From Flavobacteriales bacterium (GTDB lineage Bacteria > Bacteroidota > Bacteroidia > Flavobacteriales_D > Sanyastnellaceae): 64,000 bases of DNA. The stretch spans positions 32,244-96,243 of the forward strand of contig JAKVAX010000013.1 in assembly GCA_022447625.1 (NCBI GenBank), given 5' to 3'. Below are positions 8,827-18,339 of the stretch, in pieces. The translations under genes and the position numbers were made by a program. The first letter of the stretch is position 1. Each line of letters starts with the position of its first letter. The notes under the pieces are model-generated. The model worked only from the letters and a program-made list of their open reading frames with translations, had not been told where the DNA came from and did no database searches.

Positions 8827-9531
8827 CTAAACGCCGTAAACCGTGGAAAAGACTTTCAACAGCACCACGAAGGGTAGGATTTCGAGGGTGCAAAGATACA
8901 AAATTATATAGTTCAGAGTGATGCGGTTCTCAATAGCCGCTATGACACCCCTGAATAAACGGAACAAATAACTCAGCAAGTATATTCCAATCCCAACATA
9001 GATCAGAAGAGGAGCTGGACCTCCTTCGGAAAGGGACGCTGCAATAGAAAGAAGAAGCAACACGCTTCCGGTTAATTCCGAGACTAAAATTGAGTTTCCG
9101 TAGTAGACTTTCAGACTGTTGCCTGGTTTACCAATGGTAGAAACCAATTGCATGGCAACAATCTTTAACATAAACACCATGGCCACTAAGAAACACATGG
9201 TCAAAAACGGACCTACCCCTTCCGCGATAGCGAATGAAGCAGAACTCTTGAGAAACAAAAACAGAAACAATGCATGACCAATGACCAACACAGGGAACAT
9301 GAAGAGCCAGTCTGGCTTGATCTGGTATTCATTGTCGATGAAGGTTTGCTTGGCGATGCGGTAGTTAGTGAAGTTGTAGCCCAAGAGTTGGATGTACTGA
9401 GGGTATTGCACCTTAACTAGTACCACAAGAATTAATGCACCCAAAAGAAACCAAGTCATCCAAGGTTCGAAGAGGTGATCTACTTCGCGAAGTCTTGGTG
9501 TTATGTCTAAAACGAGGGCGATGGGCTGCAC
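8827..9531 (-). CDS. DUF4271 membrane protein
   Basis: A 234-residue protein with about six membrane helices, matching the DUF4271 family that sits beside hemD in many Bacteroidota. No catalytic motif is visible and the function is unknown to me. The annotated start is a GTG (minus strand, ending at 9531), 17 bases after the stop of the lamin-tail gene; an in-frame stop lies just upstream, so the only alternative is the ATG at residue 25 (FEPWMTW), which would trim a hydrophilic N-terminus. One interspersed 15-mer variant is read as FAIAE inside a membrane helix. Confidence 0.75.
   Translation of the reverse strand: MQPIALVLDITPRLREVDHLFEPWMTWFLLGALILVVLVKVQYPQYIQLLGYNFTNYRIAKQTFIDNEYQIKPDWLFMFPVLVIGHALFLFLFLKSSASFAIAEGVGPFLTMCFLVAMVFMLKIVAMQLVSTIGKPGNSLKVYYGNSILVSELTGSVLLLLSIAASLSEGGPAPLLIYVGIGIYLLSYLFRLFRGVIAAIENRITLNYIILYLCTLEILPFVVLLKVFSTVYGV
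9220..9234. repeat. Interspersed 15-mer, one-mismatch variant
   Basis: TTCCGCGATAGCGAA; A replaces C in the core. Inside the DUF4271 gene, read as FAIAE. Confidence 0.75.
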
Positions 9532-9547
9532 AACCCAAAGGTGGCAA

Positions 9548-12500
9548 TTAATCTAACTGGTGCCCCAGCGTGCAGACCAATTTTTCAAAGATGACTTCTC
9601 CATCGGGGTGGAAAACCTCAAAAATGATGACATAAATGCCAATAGGGGCCTTTTCGCCGTGGTCAGTGATTCCGTTCCAGCTCAAGGTGCCTTCCATTCC
9701 CAAGGTCTCATTATTCGCAAGACGTCGGATGAAACGACCACCATCATCGAAGATTTGGATGTTTCCAGTGAATCCGGCACGCCCGAGGTTGTAACTGATT
9801 AACAGGTTGTCTTCGAAGCCATCGTTGTCAGGTGAGAAGACTTCTGGTGATGCGCTCACCACGCTCTCAGACATGGCTTGATCGAACTGACTATTCATAT
9901 AACCTGGCGTTGCGAAGCCTTCGATGCTTGCGGCACTGTGCCAGTTGGTTTCATCATCGGAATATCGTTCCGCGCTCAGGCGCTCAAGAGAAACACCTTC
10001 GGTATCATCCAACAATGGGTAGTGTTGGCTGTCGTCGTATGGAACACGGTCACTGATTGTGAATAGACTGTCAGTGAGCACCACCACCCCGCTGTTGTTG
10101 CTGTATGTGGGAAGGTCGGCTACTTCAATGATGGCTGTTTCCGCTGCATTCGGGTAGAAGGCAGTAACACCGGATACCGATTCTGTGAAGACGAAATATT
10201 CGCCCGGATAGATGATGAAAGGCACTTCCGAGATAGGCTTGAAATTCTCAGGGATTCCATTGGCTTCATTACCTAGCTGCCAGTTCAGAATACTGATGTT
10301 CTTTTCTGAGCGGTTGTAGATTTCAACGAAGTCCGTCCCATCTGTATAAGGGTCGAAGAGAATCTCATTAATGATCAAATCTCCAGCCTCCGCATCTTCT
10401 GGCACAGCGAAACGAACCAACTCGACCCCCTCCGTTAGCTTCCCCCAGCAATCAGTGGCTCCAGTGAGTTGACAGATATAGGTCACTCCTGCTGAAAACC
10501 CACCGTCAAATTCTATGCGCATTGATCGCCGCGTAGGAGGAATAAGGGAAGTAGCGCCTTGCAGATACCCTAATGATTCAAAGGTGCCGTTGGTTTCAAT
10601 ACCAACCTCAACTTCTAATGTTTCTTCACTGATCAAATCAAGCTGCTCGTCAAAGAAGATGTCGATGCTGTTGGCTCCAGAAACGAGGGCGTAAAGCACT
10701 GCAGGAAAAGCCTGGTCTGGAGTCTCGTCGTAAACCGAATTGATGGCTCCAGCTGTGTGGCCCGTGGTTGCTTGTGAAGCCGTCCAGTTGTCTTGGTCGC
10801 TGCACGGGTCTTCAGGATTAATCAACTCCAAACTGTAGCCACCGTCATCCTTGGAAGGGTCGTTATACCAGCTGTCTTCGTAGCTAACTTCATCTATGAT
10901 ATTGAGGGCTGCGTCGGTCAAGGTGAGAGTTCTTCCACCATTCGTCAAGCCCGGGAATTCAACCATTCCCACGACATTATCGAACAACAAGAAGTCAATC
11001 AAGTCTTCGTTGTCAGTAATGATAAGGTGGGCGCCAGGTTCAAGAACAACTTGCTCTTCGAAGAAGCCATCGTTCAGTAGTAAGTCTGTGAGCTCGAGCA
11101 AATTTTCAGAACGGTTGAATACCTCAACATACTCTGCATTCGGTGAAGGAATTTCCGCGTTTGGGGCGGCCATGATCTCGGTCATGATTAAGTCGCCTTC
11201 CTGAGGGACTGAGCCGCGCGTAAATTCAATGATGAGGTCATCAGTACTTGCATTACCCGAGCAGTCAACTACGTTTGACAGTGTGATTGTGTAACTAGTG
11301 CCACTTTCGAATTCACTGTCAAATACGATTTCGATTGCGCTGAGGTCATTGGCCAGCGTTGTAGATAATATCGGAATGGCCGGTGCAATGTCAATGGAAA
11401 TCAAATCAAGTTGATCATCAGCTAAGCGTTCGTCAAATTGAATCAACACGCTGTTGTCAGCTGGGAAAAAGAACGAAGCAATCGTCGGTGCCGTAGCATC
11501 TGGCGCGTCGTTGAATATGCTGTTTACCGCTCCAGGAGTTCCTCCAGAAAAACTTTGTGAAGCACTCCAGTTCCCAGAACCAGAACATCCGGCGAATGGA
11601 TTGATGCGTTCCAAGGTGATTCCACCATCGGAGAATTCTGAGGCCCCGTACCAATCGTCAGTGTAGGAAACAATATCGAGAATGGTGCTTTCCGGACTTA
11701 ATAGTGTTAGGCTATCGCCGGAATTGCTCAGCGCGGTAAACGACTCTACGGTAATAACCGGACCGAATGCTTCCAGAACTTCGGCTGCCTCATTATCACA
11801 TAGGATGACGTATTCTCCAGGCAATAAAGGGTAGGAAGGAAGAATCTTCGAGGTGTTCGTATTGACGAATTCAAAATTGGCTAAGTCGAAGGCGTTGTCA
11901 GAGGCATTGAAGAACTCTACGAATTCAAACTCTGGAAGGCCCAGGGCTGGAGTTGGGTCAGGTAAGATTTCGTTGATGACGATGTCACCTGCTTCTGCGA
12001 TAGCGCTCACCACCCAGGTGAAGTTCAGGGTGCCACCATCAAGACTATTCCCCGAGAGATCCTCTACTCCATTCACAGTCAAGGTTACTTCCGTATTCTC
12101 AGGGAAGGTGTTCCCAAAAGTCAAATGAACCAAAGACTGATCAACTTCGTCACGTTCAGCTGTGGCAGGGGAGCCAACACCATTAGAAACTGAATAATTA
12201 CCGACTGTTTCGGCGCTAGCCTCGTCAACAGCCTCATTGAAAACAACGTCAATCTCATTCGCGCTGATGGTGGTGATTGACTGCAATTCAGGGGCAATGT
12301 CATCTACGAATTGAGCACCGAAATAAATGTCGTCAAATTGAAAGGCATCAGCGTTACTTACGGTGTAATTACAGACGAGTCCAAGTGCTGTAGCTACTGA
12401 ATATGTATCATCCACCCCAGAAGCTTCGAGCTGATAGTTCGTGCCGCCGTCTGGGTCAACAAAGATCTGCCAGTTGCCTGACCCATCTCGCGTGACACGC

Positions 12501-12988
12501 ACTCTGATTTCAAAAGAACCGGCTACCAGACCCGCTGTTCCTGCAGCAATTTCAACCACTGGGTCTCCCAAGTTATCGTCGCGGAGGAGTCGAATGGCAT
12601 CTTCTGAACCAGATTCTCCAAAGAGTAGGAAATAACCTTGAGCACCAGCGCTGGAAGCTCCAGTGAAGGATAGGTTCTCAGCTTGAGAACTGAGGTAGTA
12701 GCGTGTGAAGTTGTTGGAAGAGCCAGAGAAGGAATGTTTTACCCAAATGTTCCATTCTTGGTTGGCCAATTCCGCGCTAGCGAAGGTAGTAGACAAATAA
12801 CTTTGGGAAGCCTCGTCGTCATTCAGCTGCAAGCGTTGATTGCCGTTAATAATGAAGTTCTCGGTATTGCCATTCCAGACTGGATTCGTGGTGAGATCAC
12901 CATCAGAGAAATCATCCGTCAATTGCGCGGAGGCCAGCGAATAAACGCTGCATAAGATCATCAAAACGAAAAGACGCATCAGTTGCAT
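9548..12988 (-). CDS. Secreted multidomain lamin-tail protein
   Basis: A 1146-residue exported protein with a signal peptide (MQLMRLFVLMILCSVYSLASA). Residues about 25-215 resemble a lectin/laminin-G-like sandwich (DDFSDGDL; WNIWVKHSFSGSS). The rest is three units of about 265 residues, each a lamin-tail domain opening with GD(I/L)(V/I)xxEI near residues 334, 598 and 864, ending in a recurring block (GGISLERINPFAGCSGSGNW; GGYSLELINPEDPCSDQDNW), with SbsA-type Ig-like domains between. The end (FSPDNDGFEDNLLISYNLG ... GEKAPIGIYVIIFEVF) is a FlgD-like/CHU_C-type module ending in GHQLD, consistent with type IX export and surface display. Role unknown; adhesion is a guess. It heads the leftward run towards hemD. 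Confidence 0.85.
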   Translation of the reverse strand: MQLMRLFVLMILCSVYSLASAQLTDDFSDGDLTTNPVWNGNTENFIINGNQRLQLNDDEASQSYLSTTFASAELANQEWNIWVKHSFSGSSNNFTRYYLSSQAENLSFTGASSAGAQGYFLLFGESGSEDAIRLLRDDNLGDPVVEIAAGTAGLVAGSFEIRVRVTRDGSGNWQIFVDPDGGTNYQLEASGVDDTYSVATALGLVCNYTVSNADAFQFDDIYFGAQFVDDIAPELQSITTISANEIDVVFNEAVDEASAETVGNYSVSNGVGSPATAERDEVDQSLVHLTFGNTFPENTEVTLTVNGVEDLSGNSLDGGTLNFTWVVSAIAEAGDIVINEILPDPTPALGLPEFEFVEFFNASDNAFDLANFEFVNTNTSKILPSYPLLPGEYVILCDNEAAEVLEAFGPVITVESFTALSNSGDSLTLLSPESTILDIVSYTDDWYGASEFSDGGITLERINPFAGCSGSGNWSASQSFSGGTPGAVNSIFNDAPDATAPTIASFFFPADNSVLIQFDERLADDQLDLISIDIAPAIPILSTTLANDLSAIEIVFDSEFESGTSYTITLSNVVDCSGNASTDDLIIEFTRGSVPQEGDLIMTEIMAAPNAEIPSPNAEYVEVFNRSENLLELTDLLLNDGFFEEQVVLEPGAHLIITDNEDLIDFLLFDNVVGMVEFPGLTNGGRTLTLTDAALNIIDEVSYEDSWYNDPSKDDGGYSLELINPEDPCSDQDNWTASQATTGHTAGAINSVYDETPDQAFPAVLYALVSGANSIDIFFDEQLDLISEETLEVEVGIETNGTFESLGYLQGATSLIPPTRRSMRIEFDGGFSAGVTYICQLTGATDCWGKLTEGVELVRFAVPEDAEAGDLIINEILFDPYTDGTDFVEIYNRSEKNISILNWQLGNEANGIPENFKPISEVPFIIYPGEYFVFTESVSGVTAFYPNAAETAIIEVADLPTYSNNSGVVVLTDSLFTISDRVPYDDSQHYPLLDDTEGVSLERLSAERYSDDETNWHSAASIEGFATPGYMNSQFDQAMSESVVSASPEVFSPDNDGFEDNLLISYNLGRAGFTGNIQIFDDGGRFIRRLANNETLGMEGTLSWNGITDHGEKAPIGIYVIIFEVFHPDGEVIFEKLVCTLGHQLD
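12770..12784. repeat. Interspersed 15-mer, exact copy
   Basis: TTCCGCGCTAGCGAA inside the lamin-tail gene, read as FASAE, as in the DUF6427-like gene. Confidence 0.85.
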
Positions 12989-13019
12989 TTTACAAAGCGG
13001 CTAAGGGGCCTAAATATAC

Positions 13020-13027
13020 TACTTTTG
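13020..13027 (+). promoter_or_regulatory. -7 box upstream of asd
   Basis: TACTTTTG matches TAnnTTTG 34 bases before the asd start. The nearest TTG upstream (12983-12985) is too far for a standard spacer, so only the -7 element is supported. Confidence 0.4.
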
Positions 13028-13061
13028 ACTCCTGAGAATCAGGTTTAAAAAATCTTAATTT

Positions 13062-14066
13062 ATGCCTCAAGGATTGAAAGTAGCAGTGTGCGGAGCTACA
13101 GGAATGGTAGGGAGAACCATGTTGAACCTCCTAGCCGAGCGCAATTTTCCCATCAGCGATTTGATTCCGGTAGCCTCTTCACGCTCTGCGGGAAAGCAGT
13201 TAGAGTTCAAAGGAGAACAGCACACCATCGTGAGCTTTGATGAAGCCTTGCTACGTAAACCTGACGTGGCACTATTCAGTGCCGGAGGTTCAGTAAGCTT
13301 GGAATGGGCGCCCCGCTTTGCGGAAGTCGGAACTACAGTCATCGACAATTCTTCAGCATGGCGGATGAATGAGAAATTTAAACTGGTGGTGCCTGAGGTG
13401 AATGGAGATGTGGTGACCAATGAAGACCTTATTATCGCAAACCCTAACTGCTCTACAATCCAACTGGTGATGGCTTTGAAGCCTTTGCATGACGCTTTCA
13501 ACGCGAAACGTGTGGTGGTGTCAACCTACCAATCGGTAACAGGTACCGGACAAGCAGCGTTCCAGCAATTGGAAATGGAGCGCAGAGGAGAAGATGGTGA
13601 AATGGTGTACCCTTATCCGATTGACCGCAATGTCTTGCCACATTGCGATATCTTCCTCGATAACGACTACACGAAAGAGGAAATGAAGCTCACGCAAGAG
13701 ACCTGCAAAATTTTAGGCGATGATGCCATCAAGGTGGTGGCGACTGCCGTGCGCGTTCCTGTAGCTGGCGGACATTCAGAATCTGTCAATGTAGAGTTTG
13801 AATCAGCCTTTGAAGTCGGGGATGTGAAGAAGCGCTTGTCTGATTTTCCAGGCATCAAAGTGCAAGATCAACCGGAAACCAACAATTATCCAATGCCGCT
13901 TTATGCATCTGGTAAAGACGAGGTGTTTGTGGGTAGAATTCGCCGTGATTTCACGCAGGAGAATACACTCAACATGTGGGTGGTAGCAGATAACCTTCGA
14001 AAGGGAGCTGCGACAAACGCGATTCAAATTGCAGAAGACCTGCTTGCGAAAGGACGTTGGTCTTAA
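13062..14066 (+). CDS. asd: Aspartate-semialdehyde dehydrogenase
   Basis: NADPH-dependent reduction of aspartyl phosphate to aspartate semialdehyde, feeding lysine/diaminopimelate, threonine and methionine synthesis. The 334-residue product has the Rossmann opening KVAVCGATGMVGRTML, the catalytic Cys in NPNCSTIQ (about residue 130), the substrate loop YQSVTGTGQAA and the conserved His in GGHSESVNVEFE. Its TAA stop abuts the metG stop with no base between: the eight bases TTAATTAA (14063-14070) supply both stop codons. Confidence 0.96.
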   Translation: MPQGLKVAVCGATGMVGRTMLNLLAERNFPISDLIPVASSRSAGKQLEFKGEQHTIVSFDEALLRKPDVALFSAGGSVSLEWAPRFAEVGTTVIDNSSAWRMNEKFKLVVPEVNGDVVTNEDLIIANPNCSTIQLVMALKPLHDAFNAKRVVVSTYQSVTGTGQAAFQQLEMERRGEDGEMVYPYPIDRNVLPHCDIFLDNDYTKEEMKLTQETCKILGDDAIKVVATAVRVPVAGGHSESVNVEFESAFEVGDVKKRLSDFPGIKVQDQPETNNYPMPLYASGKDEVFVGRIRRDFTQENTLNMWVVADNLRKGAATNAIQIAEDLLAKGRWS

Positions 14067-16130
14067 TTAAGCGACACCGTCTCCCGGTTCAGCACCTTTT
14101 TCAGCCGTCACGAAACTGAGTTCACCTGCAGCGTTTTCTGCCATGAGAACCATTCCCTGGCTTTCTACGCCTTTGATTTTACGAGGCTCAAGGTTCAGCA
14201 GAACACAGACTTTCTTCCCGATGATTTCTTCCGGTTTGTAATGCTCTGCAATACCTGAAACAACAGTGCGCTCATCCACACCAGTTCGGATGGTGAGCTT
14301 CAATAGCTTCTTCGTTTTCTTAATAGGCTCAGCGTCGAGAATCTCCGCCATGCGAATGTCAAGACCAGCGAATTGCTCGAACGGAACGTTCGCTTTCACG
14401 GGCTCCAACTCGCGCTCTTGTGAAGCAGCCTTCGCTTCCTCCAGTTTCGCAACTTGTGCTGACACCAATTCGTCGTCAACTTTTGTAAATAGAATTGGCG
14501 TCCTCTCGATGGTACTACCCGGTTCGAGTAGTGATTTCCCAGCTTCGTTCCACTCCAAATGGTTGAGTCCAAGTGCCGAGGCGATCTTAGCCGAGGTATT
14601 CGGAAGGAACGGATGCAATACGTAAGGAAGATTCGATGCCACCTGAACACAGATGTTCATGATGGTTTTTACGCGCTCTGGATCTTCCTTGATCTTCTTC
14701 CAAGGCTCTTCCTCAGTGAGGTATTTATTACCGGCACGCGCTAGGTTCATCGCTTCCAATTGCGCTTCGCGGAATCGATAGCCACGGATCAGCTTCGCTA
14801 CTTTTTCAGGAGTAGCGGCGATGGTTTGAAGCATCTCTTCATCCTGAGGGAGCAATTCTCCAGCAGCAGGAACGGCACCATCGTAGTATTTATGTGTCAA
14901 GACCACTGCGCGGTTGATGAAGTTTCCGAGGATATCGGCAAGTTCATTGTTGACGCGATCTTTGTAGTCGTTCCAAGTGATTTCTGAGTCTTTCTGCTCT
15001 GGCATAATAGACGCCAGAACGTAACGCAACTCATCCTGCTTTCCTGGGAATTCTTCAAGGTATTCGTGAAGCCAAACAGCCCAATTTCTTGAAGTCGAAA
15101 TCTTATCTCCCTCCAAGTTCATGAACTCGTTGGCTGGCACGTTGTACGGCAATATATAATCACCGTGCTCACGAAGTAGGATTGGGAAAATCAAACAGTG
15201 GAATACGATATTGTCTTTTCCAATGAAGTGCACGAGGTGGCTGTCTTCAGACTTCCAGTAGTCTTTCCAGTTCTTTCCGTGTTCTTCTGCCCATTTTTGC
15301 GTGGCTGTGATGTATCCAATCGGTGCATCTAGCCAAACGTAGAGCACTTTTCCATCTGCACCTTCAACAGGCACTGGCACCCCCCAATCAAGGTCACGAG
15401 TCATCGCACGTGATTGAAGTCCGCTATCGATCCAAGACTTACACTGGCCAATAACGTGCTTCTTCCACTCTTTCACTTCGTGCTGAGACTTCCCTTCAAA
15501 CTGTCCGTTCTCGATGTAATTACGCAACCAATCTTCATGGTCACCCATCGGCAAGTACCAAAGCGAAGTCTCTTTCAATTCTGGCTTACTACCACTCAAT
15601 ACTGAACGTGGGTCAATCAGGTCAGTTGGGCTCAACGCGCTTCCGCAATTTTCACATTGATCACCGTAGGCATGGTCGTGACCACACTTCGGACATGTTC
15701 CTGTGATGTAACGGTCAGCCAAGAATTGCTGTGCTTCATGATCGAAGTACTGTTCTTCCGTTTTGACTTCAAAAGAACCTTTTTCAAGCAGCGTCAAAAA
15801 GAAATCTTGCGCGTTTTTGTGGTGCTCAGGCGATGAAGTACGATCGTAGATGTCGAATTCAATGCCGAATTCCGCGAAGGTCTTCTTCATCAATTCGTGG
15901 TACTGATTAACGATGTCGTTCGGGGTAACTCCCTCTTTTTTGGCGCGAAGCGTAATTGCTGCGCCGTGTTCATCGCTTCCACAAACGAAGGCAACGTCTT
16001 CCCCTGCTGAACGCAGGTGGCGAACATAAATATCAGCCGGGAGCATCGCGCCAGCAATGTGACCAATATGAAGTGGACCATTGGCATATGGGAGTGCCGA
16101 AGTAACCATGTATCGCTTTGGAGCTGTCAT
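14067..16130 (-). CDS. metG: Methionine-tRNA ligase
   Basis: Charges tRNA-Met with methionine. From the ATG at 16130 the product is 687 residues, starting MTAPKRYMVTSALPYANGPL with HIGH at 21-24. Other landmarks: a zinc-knuckle pair of CxxC motifs (CPKCGHDHAYGDQCENCG), the KMSKS loop in the KISTS form (DKISTSRNW, about residue 342), and a C-terminal Trbp111/EMAP-II-like tRNA-binding domain from about residue 585 (AGLDIRMAEILDAEPI; ESQGMVLMAENA). An in-frame ATG at 16193 would add 21 residues and overlap the divergent S66 gene, so it is rejected. A -7 box TAATTTTG (16151-16158, minus strand) lies upstream. Confidence 0.95.
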   Translation of the reverse strand: MTAPKRYMVTSALPYANGPLHIGHIAGAMLPADIYVRHLRSAGEDVAFVCGSDEHGAAITLRAKKEGVTPNDIVNQYHELMKKTFAEFGIEFDIYDRTSSPEHHKNAQDFFLTLLEKGSFEVKTEEQYFDHEAQQFLADRYITGTCPKCGHDHAYGDQCENCGSALSPTDLIDPRSVLSGSKPELKETSLWYLPMGDHEDWLRNYIENGQFEGKSQHEVKEWKKHVIGQCKSWIDSGLQSRAMTRDLDWGVPVPVEGADGKVLYVWLDAPIGYITATQKWAEEHGKNWKDYWKSEDSHLVHFIGKDNIVFHCLIFPILLREHGDYILPYNVPANEFMNLEGDKISTSRNWAVWLHEYLEEFPGKQDELRYVLASIMPEQKDSEITWNDYKDRVNNELADILGNFINRAVVLTHKYYDGAVPAAGELLPQDEEMLQTIAATPEKVAKLIRGYRFREAQLEAMNLARAGNKYLTEEEPWKKIKEDPERVKTIMNICVQVASNLPYVLHPFLPNTSAKIASALGLNHLEWNEAGKSLLEPGSTIERTPILFTKVDDELVSAQVAKLEEAKAASQERELEPVKANVPFEQFAGLDIRMAEILDAEPIKKTKKLLKLTIRTGVDERTVVSGIAEHYKPEEIIGKKVCVLLNLEPRKIKGVESQGMVLMAENAAGELSFVTAEKGAEPGDGVA

Positions 16131-16182
16131 TGTCTTCTTGTTGTACGCCGCAAAATTATTTCTTTTCAGCAGATTTGCAGGT

Positions 16183-17103
16183 ATGCATGTCAATCCACCA
16201 TTCTTAAATCAAGGAGATACGATCGCTTTAGCTGCGGCAAGTAGATGGTGTACTCCTGAACAAGTGGCCGCGGTGTCGCAGTTGATAGAGGCTAGAGGCT
16301 TTCGTGCTTATGTGCCAGACGGACTGTTTCAGCGCGATGGTCAATTGGCGGGTGATGATGCCCACCGTGTTCAACTATTAAATGAGTTGACGGCATCTGA
16401 TGATGTAAAAGCAGTGCTATTTATGCGTGGGGGTTATGGTGCTGGGCGTTTGCTCCCTTTTCTTCGCCTAACGGCGGAACGCGACCGCTTCCCTTGGTTA
16501 TGTGGTTTCAGCGATGTCACTGCGATTCATTCCTGGACAACAATCAATGGTATAAGTTCTTTGCATTCCCCTGTAGGAACCACCTTACTCACTTCCCCAC
16601 CGGAGGTGGTGGATGCCTTTTTTAGTGAACTTCAAGGAAAAACTACAGGATGGAATGTCGAAGCTGAGGTTGTTGAAGAGGGAAATTCAGAAGGGCGGCT
16701 CATTGGAGGTAATCTTAGCTTACTCTATAGTCTCCGAGGCACACCTTACTTCCCTGATCTCTCCGGCAAAATATTGATCATAGAGGACTTGGATGAGATG
16801 CTCTATCACCTAGATCGGATGATGAATAACTTCGCGTTGTCTGCCGAGTTTGAGAAGCTGAGTGGACTGCTCATTGGGCAGTTCTCAGACATGCGTGACA
16901 ACACAAAATCTTTCGGTTTTAGCAGCGATAACCCATTTGGGTATAACCAACGACAGATCATTGAACGATTCTCGCAAACCCTGAACATACCGGTGGCTTT
17001 CGGGCTTCCATTTGGGCATGAAGCGATGAATCTACCCGTGAGATTAGGAGCAGAAGTCGAACTTGAATTGAAAGATCATCGCTGCCACATTGTGTATCGG
17101 TAA
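16183..17103 (+). CDS. S66 family LD-carboxypeptidase
   Basis: A 306-residue protein of the LdcA/MccF family, which removes the terminal D-Ala from murein tetrapeptides during cell-wall recycling. The triad environment is present: nucleophile Ser in CGFSDVTAIHSW (about residue 108), Glu in IIEDLDEMLYHLDR (about 200), and His in FGLPFGHEAMNLP (about 278); the glycine loop FMRGGYGAGRLLP is typical. An open frame from 16081 runs through the divergent metG promoter region; the ATG at 16183 starts exactly at the family N-terminus (NPPFLNQGDTIALAAAS). A MccF-like activity on a peptide antibiotic cannot be excluded. Confidence 0.88.
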   Translation: MHVNPPFLNQGDTIALAAASRWCTPEQVAAVSQLIEARGFRAYVPDGLFQRDGQLAGDDAHRVQLLNELTASDDVKAVLFMRGGYGAGRLLPFLRLTAERDRFPWLCGFSDVTAIHSWTTINGISSLHSPVGTTLLTSPPEVVDAFFSELQGKTTGWNVEAEVVEEGNSEGRLIGGNLSLLYSLRGTPYFPDLSGKILIIEDLDEMLYHLDRMMNNFALSAEFEKLSGLLIGQFSDMRDNTKSFGFSSDNPFGYNQRQIIERFSQTLNIPVAFGLPFGHEAMNLPVRLGAEVELELKDHRCHIVYR

Positions 17104-17142
17104 TTTTACCTGAAATTTGAACCAGAATTTAATCCCATAGCC

Positions 17143-18339
17143 ATGTACGGAAAGATGAAAGAACATCTTCAGGAAGAACTGAAGCAAATCGAAGAAGCCG
17201 GACTGTTCAAGAAGGAACGAATCATCACGGGTCCTCAAGACGCCTTGATTAACGTGTCAACAGGAGAAGAAGTGCTGAACTTCTGTGCAAACAACTACCT
17301 CGGACTTTCATCACATCCGAAAGTGCTAGACGCGGCAAAGGCTACGCTAGATACACATGGATTTGGAATGAGCTCTGTGCGGTTCATCTGTGGAACGCAA
17401 GACATTCACAAAACCCTCGAAGAGAAAATTGCTGACTTCCTGCATACGGAAGATACGATTCTATATGCAGCGGCATTCGATGCCAATGGTGGTGTATTCG
17501 AACCATTGCTGACGAAAGATGATGCGATCATTTCTGATTCATTGAACCACGCTTCGATCATCGATGGTGTTCGCCTATGTAAAGCAGCTCGCTACCGCTA
17601 TGCGAACAACAATATGGAAGATTTGGAGAAGCAACTTCAGGCCGCTGAAGGAGCGCGCTTCAAGATCATCGTGACTGACGGTGTCTTCTCCATGGATGGG
17701 TATGTTGCGCAGCTTGACAAGATCTGTGATCTCGCAGATAAGTATGATGCGCTTGTCATGGTTGATGAATGCCACGCTACTGGTTTTATTGGCAAAACAG
17801 GACGTGGTTCAGTTGAACTTCGTGGGGTGCTAGGTCGCGTTGATATCATTACAGGAACGCTCGGAAAGGCACTTGGTGGCGCAATGGGTGGATTCACTAC
17901 TGGTCGTAAAGAGATCATCGAAATGCTACGTCAGCGCTCTCGTCCGTACTTATTCTCAAACTCATTGGCTCCATCCATCGTGGGTGCTTCGATTGCGGTG
18001 TTTGATCTATTGAATGAGACGACCGAATTGCGCGACAAACTCGAATGGAACACCAACTACTTCAAAGATGGTTTGCGCAAGATCGGTCTTGATTTCAAAG
18101 ACGGTGACTCGGCGATTGTACCGGTGATGCTATACGATGCGAAGTTGTCGCAAGTAATGGCTGACCGCCTGGTCGAAGAAGGGATTTACGTAATTGGTTT
18201 CTTCTACCCGGTGGTACCAAAAGAGCAAGCGCGTATCCGCGTTCAGTTGAGTGCGGCGCATACCCAAGAACATCTAGACAAAGCACTGGCTGCCTTTGAA
18301 AAGGTAGCGAAGGAGCTGGGTGTACTCAAAGAAGCATGA
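17143..18339 (+). CDS. kbl: Glycine C-acetyltransferase
   Basis: 2-amino-3-ketobutyrate CoA ligase: a PLP enzyme that cleaves 2-amino-3-ketobutyrate with CoA to glycine and acetyl-CoA in threonine breakdown. The 398-residue product is full length, with [18 protein letters not shown], FCxGTQ-like [15 protein letters not shown], the cofactor-binding [15 protein letters not shown] and the Schiff-base Lys in [14 protein letters not shown] (about residue 244). No threonine dehydrogenase (tdh) is in the window. Its TGA overlaps the ATG of the next gene (ATGA at 18336), implying translational coupling to the flavin oxidoreductase. Confidence 0.95.
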   Translation: MYGKMKEHLQEELKQIEEAGLFKKERIITGPQDALINVSTGEEVLNFCANNYLGLSSHPKVLDAAKATLDTHGFGMSSVRFICGTQDIHKTLEEKIADFLHTEDTILYAAAFDANGGVFEPLLTKDDAIISDSLNHASIIDGVRLCKAARYRYANNNMEDLEKQLQAAEGARFKIIVTDGVFSMDGYVAQLDKICDLADKYDALVMVDECHATGFIGKTGRGSVELRGVLGRVDIITGTLGKALGGAMGGFTTGRKEIIEMLRQRSRPYLFSNSLAPSIVGASIAVFDLLNETTELRDKLEWNTNYFKDGLRKIGLDFKDGDSAIVPVMLYDAKLSQVMADRLVEEGIYVIGFFYPVVPKEQARIRVQLSAAHTQEHLDKALAAFEKVAKELGVLKEA

